Notes under the pieces: generated by a model | What the model saw: only the letters and a program-made list of their open reading frames with translations | What the model was told of the DNA's origin: nothing | Databases searched by the model: none | Shown here: piece by piece, positions 1-9,300 of the stretch | Layout: each line of letters starts with the position of its first letter | How positions within the stretch are numbered: the stretch's first letter is position 1 | Position numbers and translations under genes: made by a program | NCBI GenBank assembly: GCA_036940085.1 | Contig: JALLBK010000359.1 | Coordinates: 1 to 14,072 of the forward strand | Reading direction: 5' to 3' | DNA length: 14,072 nucleotides | Source: Discostella pseudostelligera | Taxonomy: Eukaryota > Bacillariophyta > Thalassiosirophyceae > Thalassiosirales > Thalassiosiraceae

Positions 1-1
1 C

Positions 2-157
2 ACTCAGGATCCGGATTATGTCACTGTGAAGGAGCGTGTTGCGAAGCATACCGTGTCAGGTGAGGAGGCAGAGGGTGTGGCTACGATTGGTATTGCTGTG
101 GAGACGTTGAGGGTGGCGGAATACCTTACGCCCACTCTCATGGAGCAACTCAAGTAG
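2..157 (+). CDS. C-terminal end of an unrecognised protein (5' truncated by window edge)
   Basis: Reading from base 2, an open frame of 51 codons ends at TAG 155-157. The last residues are VAEYLTPTLMEQLK. Codon choice (GTG, GAG, GGT, GCT) looks like real coding sequence and is more GC-rich than the spacer that follows. The sequence changes at once to AT-rich DNA after the stop, and an AATAAA signal lies 65 bases further on. The fragment is mildly acidic and probably helical, with no motif I recognise. The rest of the gene lies to the left of the window. Its 3' end converges with gene A and the relic. I infer no function. Confidence 0.6.
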   Translation, partial: TQDPDYVTVKERVAKHTVSGEEAEGVATIGIAVETLRVAEYLTPTLMEQLK

Positions 158-222
158 GACACAACATCAGAGAATTCACCGGACCAAATATTCTTTGGTG
201 TGTTCTTTGACTGTAATTGATC

Positions 223-228
223 AATAAA
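223..228 (+). promoter_or_regulatory. AATAAA polyadenylation-type signal
   Basis: AATAAA lies 65 bases past the TAG of the left-edge gene, in AT-rich DNA followed by T-rich sequence. It fits the 3' end of that transcript. Diatom poly(A) signals are often weak and variable, so this is motif plus position only. Confidence 0.4.
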
Positions 229-324
229 GTAAACGTGATATGTAACCGCTTGCAACTCATTTGTCATCCAGCTAGGTAGTGAGTTTCATGCTTACGAGGG
301 CGATTAATGTTGGTTAGTTCAAAA

Positions 325-358
325 CAATAGAGCTAATACGATCGTATCAGCTCTATTG
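325..358. repeat. Near-perfect 34-bp palindrome in a convergent spacer
   Basis: The arms CAATAGAGCT and AGCTCTATTG are exact reverse complements. They flank the self-complementary core ATACGATCGTAT, leaving a single mismatched pair (A335 against C348). Thus 32 of 34 positions match the reverse complement. It lies between the 3' end of the left-edge gene and the family relic. The bases TTGGTTAG occur on both sides (310-317 and 356-363), the second overlapping the right arm end. The rest of the 158-477 spacer shows no convincing coding sequence. It could be a cruciform or hairpin site, a mobile-element footprint or a dyad binding site; the sequence does not decide. Confidence 0.7.
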
Positions 359-477
359 GTTAGAGCATATATTAATAACACTATGAGTAGCCAATCTTAT
401 TCCACTTGCAAAAGGGTTTGTCTGCTCCAACTATGGACTAATTGTCTCCGCGTACTTAACGCAAACCTGCCCGACTG

Positions 478-670
478 TCGCTTCTTTCTACAACCTTGAC
501 TTACTGCAAATAGATTTCCAATGATGTATCCGCAATAGAGACAACAAGATCAATGTCGATGGCAACAGATGGCAACATATCCTCCAATTACAGTTTTGAC
601 ACGTCTAGCAACAGTATGCGCACCATCTACCTCACGCGGCTCAACAGTGTTCCGACCACACCATTTTATC
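478..670 (-). pseudogene. Relic of the 3' end of a third gene A/B paralogue
   Basis: Read on the minus strand, this stretch encodes GAHTVARRVKT, matching GAHAVARRVET in gene A and GAHAVARRVEA in gene B. Further on it encodes DTSLE, matching DDTSLED near the C-terminus of A. On the plus strand, about 54 bases from 478 align with few mismatches to the start of the matching part of gene A (919 onward). That includes the shared 15-mer TTCCAATGATGTATC, present at 516-530. The two matching blocks are in different frames, with a TGA at 550-552 after the first and a TAA soon after the second, so it cannot encode the family C-terminus. Towards 670 the match fades (a CACTGTTGAG-like remnant of CACTCTGTTGAG), and I see none beyond. 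It is best read as the tail of a decayed tandem copy downstream of gene A. Confidence 0.7.
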
Positions 671-899
671 TCTTTCAATTCACTGGTATGTTGGACTAAG
701 AAAACATAATACCAACCAGTTTTGTCGCTGAAATGCTTCCAGTCGAAAATATATATGCTGATAGAATCTTGACCAGCCCTGAAATGATTTGTTTGCAACA
801 GAACGAACAGTTAATGTCGCATCCAGAATGTGAATAATCATTTTCTCCTTCTGCCGATGTTACCGGAGGCTAGAAATATCCCGAAAGTGCAGCTCACCA

Positions 900-3800
900 T
901 CACTCCCTATGTTGGCGCTTCTTCTCATATCCTTGACTTGATGATAAAACATCTTCCAATGATGTATCATCACCAGCACTAGACACAACGTGATTCACGT
1001 CAGTGCCAAAATAGTCCCTAATATCTGTTTCGACACGTCTAGCAACAGCATGCGCACCCCATTTTTCGTAGCACTCAACAGAGTGCACTAAACATTTGTA
1101 AGACTTTTGACGAATTCCCCTCTCATAGTAGAAGATGCCGGCAAGCTCACTTGCAATGGCTTCCTCGTGAATGAATCTATGTTCATGAGCGGATCGTATT
1201 GCGTTGTCGTAAAAGGACCCAGCTCTGTCGAACTCCCCCTTCGTGTGCATGCTCTCTGCTTCGAGTAACAGCATTTTGTTCTCCCAATTCCATAACGAGT
1301 GATCACTCAAACATCGCATCTTTGCCAGCACCGACTGACCTCGTTCAATCCAGTTGGCCGATTCAATTCTATCGCTAGTCTGCCTTGCAAGCTGAAAAGA
1401 TGCCAGGCCCTCGAAGAAGTATCCAAACAAGTAAAAGGGAGTGAGCTGACGATAAGTCTCGGCAACTGCTTCGGATATATCTATGTTCCGTGAAGCCTCA
1501 TCCATTTTGCGGAAGAAAAACGCTCTTGACAAATGGAACACTCTACCCAGTACGAGCACAGATGGCGTACCGTCTGTAAGAATCCCATCTTCATCTGGAA
1601 AGTTCTTCACATGTACAACACCAGCCATGTGCAACCCTTCTTTCAGGACCATGATTTGTGACAGGAGCAATATCGGATATTTGTAGAATAGTTTGGAGCC
1701 ATGAATTTCTAGCTTCGACATAAAATCCAGGATATTTTTCTGGACAACGTCGAAACTTCGACCAGTAATGTAGTCAATATGCAAAATAGCGTGCGCATTG
1801 CTGATGCTGTAGGAGACATCGCCTGACTGCTGCCCAGCTGTATACCCAAGCAAGTGACGTTCCACAAGCATTTGCACTGGCTCGGAAGCCCATAATACTG
1901 TGTTGTACACAAAATATATTACACGAGATTTGTATTGCAATGAACCTCTTCTCTCAACCAGTTTGAGTGCAAGTTTTCCTATCGTGAAGTCAGCGTCACA
2001 GTATGTTTCGAGAGAAGAAAGTTATGCAAAGAAGACTCATACTCACCGAGTCGGCAGCCTTCTTTTATACAACCTGCTGTTACTAAAACACCTCCAAAGT
2101 ACGCTAATGCACAAGGGGATATCGCGAGCTCCACCATGCGAAGACTCAATGAACCGACTAGCCACGGTCGGCGAAAATGCGCTACGTGGATCAGATATGC
2201 GTACAAGCCAATCAGGGAGTTCCTCTTTGTATCATCACCATCTTGCGTCTTGCATATTACATCATCGGACAAAGACTGTAGAATTTTTTTCATCTGGTCC
2301 ATTTCAGCTGTCAGTTTGGCGGTTCCCATGGCACGTGGAAGTTTCTCTCCGAATTGCAAAAGAATTCCAAATGAAGCATCAATCGAATCATCAAGGCGGT
2401 TTGCTATCCCGAGAGCTTTCGCAGCTGTGCACAGACCTGAATCGGAATTGAGTAGGAAAGGTTGCAATTGAGATATGTTGAGAAGAGAACTAATGAAGTA
2501 AGTTGACGTGTTCTTACAGAGCAGTTTGTCATCAAAGCACCTGGCATGCATCACGACGACATCCGTGTAAAATGTAACCTCAGAAACCTTGTTGAGAACA
2601 ACAGAAGCTTCAGCCGCCGCATCATATAAATCAAGGCTAAGTTGGTAGTTCAATGCCCAGTCATCATCTCCCAAGAATGATATTCCGTGCTGAAACAACC
2701 TAAATGCAGTATTGTAATCTGACAACTCAATGGAGCGCCTGCCCGCATTCAAATTCAGCTGCGCAAATACATTCTTCTGGCTGGGATCGTGGACAGCAGT
2801 TGGGCCTCCTTGATTTATTTGGTTGACGGCGGCGAAGTACAACTCCTCGTCTTCGACTAAATTGTCCAATGTTTGAGTGAATAGAGCAAGGCCAAACCGC
2901 ATATGATTCTCGCGCCGTTGACGTTCAGGTATCAACTCATACGCCGCCTCCCGAATCTTGTCATGTGCAAATCGGAACATCAAAGACGTTCCAGCGACAT
3001 CGATCATGAACCCCTTTTGTGACGCTTGCTGAAGAATGTTCTTCAAATCAAGCCCGAGACCTATCGACAAATAGTTGAGCATGGAATCTGTTACACAGGA
3101 CCCAATACAAGCTGCGACCTGTAGTCCGAATTGCAGGTCACTGGGCAATCGTTGGATGTCGTTCGTGAGGAGTACAAGCACGCTTTCGGATATTTCTAGC
3201 TCAATTATCTTCTCCAAATCCCACGCCCATCTATGCTGCTTCATATCAATGTAGATGTACCCTTGCTCCGTCAACGAGTCCAACAGCTGTCTCACGAATA
3301 GTGGATTGCCCCTAGTCTTGCGGTACAATGCAGACGACAGCGGACGCGTTAAACGCGGACTCAGATGCAATGCTTCGGAGATGAGATTATTTACACCCCA
3401 AATAGTGATGGATTCCAGCTTTATCGGCTCCAAAGCGAACATAGTGATCGATGTTAGCCATGCTTTGAACGAATCACTCATACTGATATCATCGTCACGA
3501 TGACACAGAGTGAAAAATGTGGGAGTTCCTTGCGCGCTGCATAACATATTTCCAACCAAGAGTAAGGATGCATGATCTGCGAACTGGATATCATCAAGGA
3601 CAATCGTGATGGGCTTCGAATTGGATGATATGACGCGCAATAGCTCGCCCAACAGATATCTCGTACTGACTCCGGAGTCAACACAGTTGCTGCTAGCTGA
3701 AGTTTCAATTCCCAAACATGACGGCATGAGTTTCCTGAGTATAGGCACAACTCCGAGGAGGCTCGGTTGACTTCCAAGAGCACTCGTCAATTCTCCTTCG

Positions 3801-5751
3801 ATCTTCGTCAATAGCAAACGTGAGGAATCCTCAAACAACATCTCACACAATGAGTCAAACAGGCTTGCGATGATCGACATGGGCTTGAGGCTCATCTGGT
3901 GTTGTTCAAACTTTGCCGACAAGAAGTAACCGTTCGATTGATTGGTGAGCTCCTGTAAATGCATGGCGAGCTTGGACTTCCCTACACCAGCTTCACCGGA
4001 GATGATAGTGCCGTTAAGTTTCCTCCCCGCTATGTGGCGCTTGAATAACGTGTCGAGCTTCGACAATTTCTCTTCTCGCCCGTATAGCTTGTCAGGTATT
4101 GCCAACTTTGGATTATCACTAATATGGATATTATCCAGGAAGCATGAAGGATTATTGACCATCAGCTGCAGATCCACATGCAAATCATCAAAGGAAGCGT
4201 ACGCGTCGTCTTCGCAAAGTGAGCCATGTCGGCATTCAAGGAGATTCTTCACCAGAGCGCATAATGACCAAGAGACCCCATTGGACTCAAGTCTGGCAAT
4301 GCAATTGGATATACCCTCGTCGGTCCAATGAGATCTCTTCTGAGGGCGATAGTCATCCTCGGAAGTGTTACTGATGTTGATGGAATCCATTGACACCGTG
4401 TGAAAGGCAGGCAACTCGTCCTTGTCCATGACGATTTCTTTCATAGAGAACAGCTCATACAAAACTTTTCCAACGGCAAACAACCTTGCCATTGCTGTTC
4501 CTGTGGCTGGATCATCACCAACAAGGCTCATTACCCACACGAATTCAATTGTTTCCTGAGCCTCATTTGATTCTCCAAAGACGGCATGTTGTCTTCCTCT
4601 TCTAGATCTGAGCAACACATTTTCAGGAGCAATGCTTGCGAGTGGAATGGGATTTCCGTGACCATTACGCTCATCCTTTTCTGCTTCCAGGAAACACTCG
4701 GTCAACTTGAGAGCAATCAGCAGAGCTGACGTAATGTATTGTGTCCGTTCGGAAGATGATGGTATAGAGGTGGCAGAATCGAAGCTGATGAATGGATTTG
4801 AAGCCACAATCCACTGCCGCAATGTGTATTCTAGTACATGTTGAATAAAATCTTGATCAACTTGCGGAGTAGTGGCCTGCAAGAGAATATCTTCTAATAA
4901 GTCTAAACCACTGCCTTCAAGATACTGGCACAAAGCACTGCCATTCTTGGATGTTGTTTCTGTTGCTGCCCTATCTCGAATCGACCTTGCTTCACTGCTT
5001 AGTTCTCGATTCGTAGATGTTGTATTGAGATGAAGCGAGTTCGAGTTGGAGTGCTGCCATTGATGATTCAACTGAGATGGTAAGCCGAAGGCATCTACAG
5101 TCTGATTTCCCCATCGGTTATGATAATAGGCGTTAAACTGACAGGTAGTACCGATCTTTACTTCGACAGTCTGCGGTTTGGGTAGCATAATTGAATGCGA
5201 ATGGAACACCCCCCTCTCGACCTCGCGTATCTGTGTGAGAGGCAAAGACACTGCCATCTCTTCATTACCTCTCTCCCGCAGTCGCTTAAGAATTTTATCC
5301 AACGCCTTATCTCGATCAACACATTTCCAAGTCTTCTTTTCGAGAGTAGGGTGAACAGTAGAACTGCTCAATGATGAATTGTTGTTATCCGTATTCGACT
5401 CCGTGGCTTTCTCACTCCGAACCTCCACCAAAAATCTCCCCGGTGGCTGCATGCTTTGAATAGAAGAGAAGATAAGCAGGGCGATCGATCGCTTCGCATT
5501 TCTGTCTTTATTACTTTGCGCCTTCAAAAAGTTGTCTTTATGTGAATCGACGAAGGATCGGAACTGTCGATTGCCCGGGTGGACATTGATGGCAGTTCCC
5601 CGGCCAAACAAAACATCCTGACAATAATAATAATTCGTTCGCAACAAACAGAAGAAGATGGATTAGCAGATGAATAATTGGTGAAATCACAATCTGATCA
5701 TTACAACCGCCTCTCCCTTACATTTACATGAGGAATTAAAGTACTCTCCAT
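900..5751 (-). CDS. Gene A: DUF6824 - kinase-like - AAA/STAND ATPase - helical/TPR-like protein
   Basis: The inferred model is complement(join(900..1978, 2047..5617, 5722..5751)), about 1559 residues. It ends at TGA 902-900. Exon 1 encodes MESTLIPHVN from an ATG in good context (ATCATGG). Domains in order: a DUF6824-like module from residue 11 (DVLFGRG, then HPGNRQFR, about 11-145); a Ser/Asn-rich linker; a degenerate kinase-like region (about 242-500) in which PENVLLRS and FAVGKVLYELF resemble the catalytic loop and subdomain IX, but no HRD or DFG is visible; and an ATPase module with Walker A GEAGVGKS (551-558), Walker B ITIVLDD (680-686), GNPLF (780-784) and FRFAHDKIREAAYEL (891-905). A long helical region follows, ending in a TPR-like block (about 1430-1518, WNWENKM to HAVARRVE). 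This order is known from bacterial PknK-like and ATPase-histidine-kinase proteins, but the chain stops before any histidine kinase part. I infer a nucleotide-switched scaffold or signalling role. No signal peptide or membrane span is evident. Confidence 0.8.
1979..2046 (-). other. Gene A intron 2 (68 nt, GT-AG)
   Basis: On the minus strand the donor is GTGAGTATGA (from 2046) and the acceptor is CACGATAG (ending at 1979). Splicing joins GCRLG to KLALKLVE, exactly the join that paralogue B makes at the same codon and phase. If retained, the frame reads through and stops at TAG 1981-1979, formed by the acceptor itself. The length is not a multiple of three, so retention truncates the protein. 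Confidence 0.9.
5618..5721 (-). other. Gene A intron 1 (about 104 nt, GT-AG), predicted
   Basis: The gene A frame has no ATG upstream of DVLFGRG: it runs through TTG codons and Tyr codons to an in-frame TAA at 5665-5663. A pyrimidine-rich acceptor, TTATTATTATTGTCAG, lies directly before the DVLFGRG codons. Upstream, an ATG at 5751 opens ten codons ending at a GTAAGG donor (from 5721). A second donor, GTAAAT, lies six bases earlier (from 5727). Both are phase 0, giving MESTLIPH with or without VN. A residue N before DVL is common in DUF6824 proteins as I recall them, which favours 5721. Transcript data would settle it. Confidence 0.6.
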
Positions 5752-6225
5752 GATAATATTAATGATTGGTGATTGTATTCCCCGCGCACCAACGCATCAT
5801 GATCATCCTCTATCCTCTCGCTCTTTCTTCTGCTTCTGCCTGTGTTCAGCTATTCAGCTGTGTTCAAGAACTGAATCAAACCAGATCAAACCATAACCCA
5901 TACGATAATCCTGTTGGGCGTCATTGAAGATCATTGATCATCCATCGATATGGTTTGGCTTACTACTTTATTGTTAGGGGTTAGGGGTTATTGTGAGACT
6001 CATAGTAGTATTGTACGAATACTACAATAATTGCATGGCGGGGACAATGGCGCTGGACGAAGGACAGACGAACACCCTTAATCCCAGATCCCAGTGCTCT
6101 ACATAGATATCTCTCTATCTCTCTATCTCTCTATCTACTCTCTTGATGGGCGAATCTCCTTGTTCTCCTTGCTTCGCCTTCGTAGTACGATACAGATCTA
6201 TCTCATCATCTCTTCACTCGTCAGC
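5752..6225. promoter_or_regulatory. Divergent intergenic region between gene A and LAS1
   Basis: This stretch of about 0.47 kb separates the divergent starts of gene A (minus) and LAS1 (plus), so both promoters should lie here. No coding frame is convincing. Visible elements are a CCAAT just upstream of the gene A start on the minus strand, pyrimidine-rich tracts around 5808-5840, a short GTTAGGGGTTAGGGGTTA stretch near 5973-5990, and the CTCTCTAT microsatellite. I see no clear TATA box. A possible 15-codon upstream ORF of gene A (complement 5759-5806) ends seven bases before its ATG. Confidence 0.5.
6107..6143. repeat. Pyrimidine microsatellite, (CTCTCTAT)3 plus degenerate flanks
   Basis: Three exact copies of CTCTCTAT occupy 6111-6134, with related CT/TATCT sequence on each side. 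The tract lies about 85-120 bases upstream of the nearest LAS1 candidate start and is probably in its promoter or 5' leader. It is a simple repeat likely to vary in length between isolates. Confidence 0.8.
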
Positions 6226-6369
6226 ATGGCCAGCTATGGCTATGGCCAGCTAGCATGCCGCCCGCCCGCGCCAACTACCCACATCCGTCAATTTTTTCAA
6301 TCCACCACAGCCGCCTCGACGTACGGACGTCTCGACTCGATCTGGGAACGGAGGAATACAAGAGAGTGA
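6226..6369 (+). other. Possible upstream ORF of LAS1 (47 codons)
   Basis: ATG 6226 is in a strong context (AGCATGG) and opens a frame beginning MASYGYGQLAC, closed by TGA 6367-6369. It overlaps, out of frame, the first LAS1 candidate start at 6255. It ends 50 bases before the second candidate ATG at 6420. If the mRNA starts upstream of 6226, scanning ribosomes should meet this ORF first, which would favour reinitiation at 6420. The peptide resembles nothing I know. It may simply be untranslated leader. Confidence 0.3.
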
Positions 6370-9300
6370 AATCTTTGCTTGTTAAGAGGGGAGGGAGTTG
6401 CGGTGATTTTTTTGTTATTATGGGCAATCCCCAAGGCAGTAGCTGCAGTGAGGTACAAGTAGAAGTTGGTACAGCAGGCGGAATTGCAGGAGTTGTTGAT
6501 CATGGTAATGTTGACTGTGGTGTGTCACCATCAGCATCACCGTCAACAACAACAGCAGCAGCAGCAGCAGCAGCAACGACAGCAGCAGCAGCGGTGGCAT
6601 CAGCATCATCGGCATCAGCAGTATCAGCTTCAGACGGTAGCAAACGATCCGCAACACCAACAACATCCACAGCACCATCACCCCAAAAACAGAAATCTAC
6701 CCTCTCCCGTGGGAAACTTCAATTCATCAAAAAACATTTCCGAAGCACACCCTGGTATGACACTGAGGAGTTATTGAGTGTGGGAAATGGATTATTGATT
6801 GCGTTGCAATTGTTCCCAATGGTACCACCAGCACCAGCAGCACCGACGGTATCAGCATCTGCATCTGCCAGCGGTGGAGGTGCAGGGCAAGAAGTCACAA
6901 CAACAGGTTTGATGGGAGCAGATGAAGGAGGGGAGGAGGGTCAGAACATGAGTAGTAGTGTAGGACAGAGCCAGCAGCTGCCATTGCTATCTCCCGCGGA
7001 TTGTCATCGGTTACAACATTCCCTACGTCGTGTGGCGGTATGGAAGGGATCAAGTCGAGGAACTAAGATTGGCGGGGGCGACTCTGGTGGAGGAGGAGGA
7101 GGTGCTGGCGGCGGTGGGTCAGTGCTTCCACATGCCATTGAATCTACCGCTTGTTTGGCTGGTATTCTCTGGGCAGATGCCATGGCTTCCTCGACGATGG
7201 CCAAGCCTACATCCTCCATATCTTCCATACCAAAGTCTTCATCGAACATGAATGGAGTTATTAATCTCAATCAACTTCGGAACGCCTACTCCTCAGCAAT
7301 AATTCGATCAGTCAATGCCCTTGCTGACTCCTACCGGCGTGTTTACTCCAACACCACCAATGGAGTCAATACTGACATGCCACCACCATCCGTGAGTCAC
7401 TGCGCATGCACCCTCGCGGGCTTGCCGGCATGGATTGTCGACGTACGGCACGACGCCAGTCATGGTGCGGCATTGCCTACCATACATGTCTGCCGGTTGG
7501 CATCCTTGGAAATATTACGGTATTGGAAAGACAAGTATTGGAGTAAGGTCGAGGAGAGGGTGTGGGGGCAGCATCGTGTTGTGGGTGGTAGAGGTGGCGA
7601 AGAAAGAGTGGAGTGTGGAATGCATACCCAGGCGTATGACATTTTAGCTAGATATCAAACGTCGGCCATTTTGGAATTGAGAAGTAGTAGTGGTGGTGGG
7701 GCTCGCCATCTTCCTGCGGATCGCAATGGTTTGGGGCGGCGGGATCACCGTCAACAGCAACATCGACCAAAAGAATGCGTAGAGAGTAGAACATGCATGG
7801 CAACAATACCACAATCCTCGGGGGTAGGAGAGGTGGTCAGTAGTATTGCCAATGGAATGATGGAGACGGAACGAAGCAACAACATCCACATGCCATCCAT
7901 CGATGCTAGTACCGCCCATGTCAGAGACAAATGCGTTGACAAGGGACCAATGAGCAATGATACCACGACGTCAACTACCCTCGCTATCGACAATAATCGT
8001 CGTCGTCAAAGGCCACGTGAAATGGAGAGTGGTGGCGGTATTCCATGGTGGATACTTATGGACGACGACGCGCCAGCGATGCAGAAGAAAAAGAAGAAGA
8101 AAGAGAGTAAAGACGGCGACGCAGTCAGTGACGACAAGACAAATGACAATCCAAGCGCCACTGACCCTACCGACAAAGTTCGTACAGAACCTGTAGTAGC
8201 AGCACCACCAACAACAACAACGACGACAGTAGCAACACCGAGAGATTGCGCATTGGAATTCATCAGAACAATACCACTCGATATTGCATACTCGACATGC
8301 TTACGCTTTTTGGTTTGGGGTAGGAAAAGAACTGTAGAAGATGGGAGACAATCCACTGCTGCTACTGCTGCTGTTGCTATTCACGAATACGATGATGACA
8401 ATCAATTTATCGTTGGAGACCAAAATATTGCTTGTCCTGCCCTTCTGACTCTGCCATCAGACTTTCTTCCAGGATGCGACCAAAGAGCGGAGGCGCCGCA
8501 AGCAGCAGCGACAGAAGCGGCAGTAGAGGAGGAGGAGGAGGCCAAATTCGACTCATCGTTCGAACATTTGCGCATAATGTACGAGCCTCTCCTAGTCACA
8601 ATGACCACTGTCTATCCTGGATTTGCACCAGCACTGTTTGTACATTTGGTAGATTCCATCATCTGCTTGGAAAAGATCGCCGGCGATGAATCTCATGATG
8701 AGAAGAAGCTAGACTGTTACATTCAATATTTGTCAAGGTGGGTTCAATATCTTCTCTCAAGGGCATTTCACATGCATTTGAATAGGTCGGTGGCGATGTT
8801 TGCTCCAGATGAGGCCGTGATGCAAAACGTACAGCAGAAGCAGCAATTTATTCCGAACCCATCGCAACAAAGCACCCAACAGCTCTCACAAGCAGCAAAC
8901 CGAGAGGAAAACATAATGGAGAAATCTCTGCCGCGGCCGGTCCTAGTCGACTTGAAAAAGAGAGGTCGGAAGAAGTGGAATGCTGCTCAACTCCGATACA
9001 TGCAAAGCCCATTGGATTTTCCATTATTGCGTGATATTGGATTGTCATTGAATTCCGCAAGTGACAGACTGCTTCTGGTCATTCAACAAAGGAGTACCAA
9101 TACACGCCGAAAGATTACTACCTCGAAGGTGATGCAACTGCACCAATATTTGCTGGATGTTATCGGGGAAGAGGATCGAATATTGTTCATGGGAATCAGC
9201 GCGTTGAGATCCGGCAGTGCAGTGATGGAGAGCTTGAAAGCACACGATGAGCCACTACTGCTTCCGGTCTCCTCCGAAACAAATAAGATGTCGCTGGAGG

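Noticed and set aside
16..267. Minus-strand 83-codon ORF at the left edge
   Set aside because: It is antisense to the well-formed C-terminal plus-strand frame and reads through its AATAAA region. It has no motif.
550..798. An intact small minus-strand gene of 82 codons
   Set aside because: Its recognisable part (GAHTVARRVKT) is a fragment of the gene A family in a broken frame. The upstream part has no similarity I can see and no convincing start (the first codon is not ATG), so it is treated as relic.
1900..2471. Overlapping plus-strand ORFs across the gene A intron region
   Set aside because: Antisense shadows of gene A. They cross the intron and show low-complexity or shadow composition with no recognisable domain.
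3255..3503. Plus-strand 82-codon ORF starting MYPCSVNESNSCL, with an equal-length counterpart at 12096-12344
   Set aside because: It lies antisense inside the ATPase region of gene A, and the counterpart is the mirror of the same region in gene B. Its conservation follows from the sense protein, and no independent coding signal is seen.
5973..5990. TTAGGGG-like repeat as an interstitial telomere
   Set aside because: Only two imperfect units are present, too few to distinguish from chance in a G/T-rich spacer.
6418..6777. Poly-Gln (plus) and poly-Leu (minus) ORFs over the triplet repeat
   Set aside because: They are alternative readings of the CAA/CAG tract inside LAS1. The LAS1 frame is the one that continues into conserved sequence.
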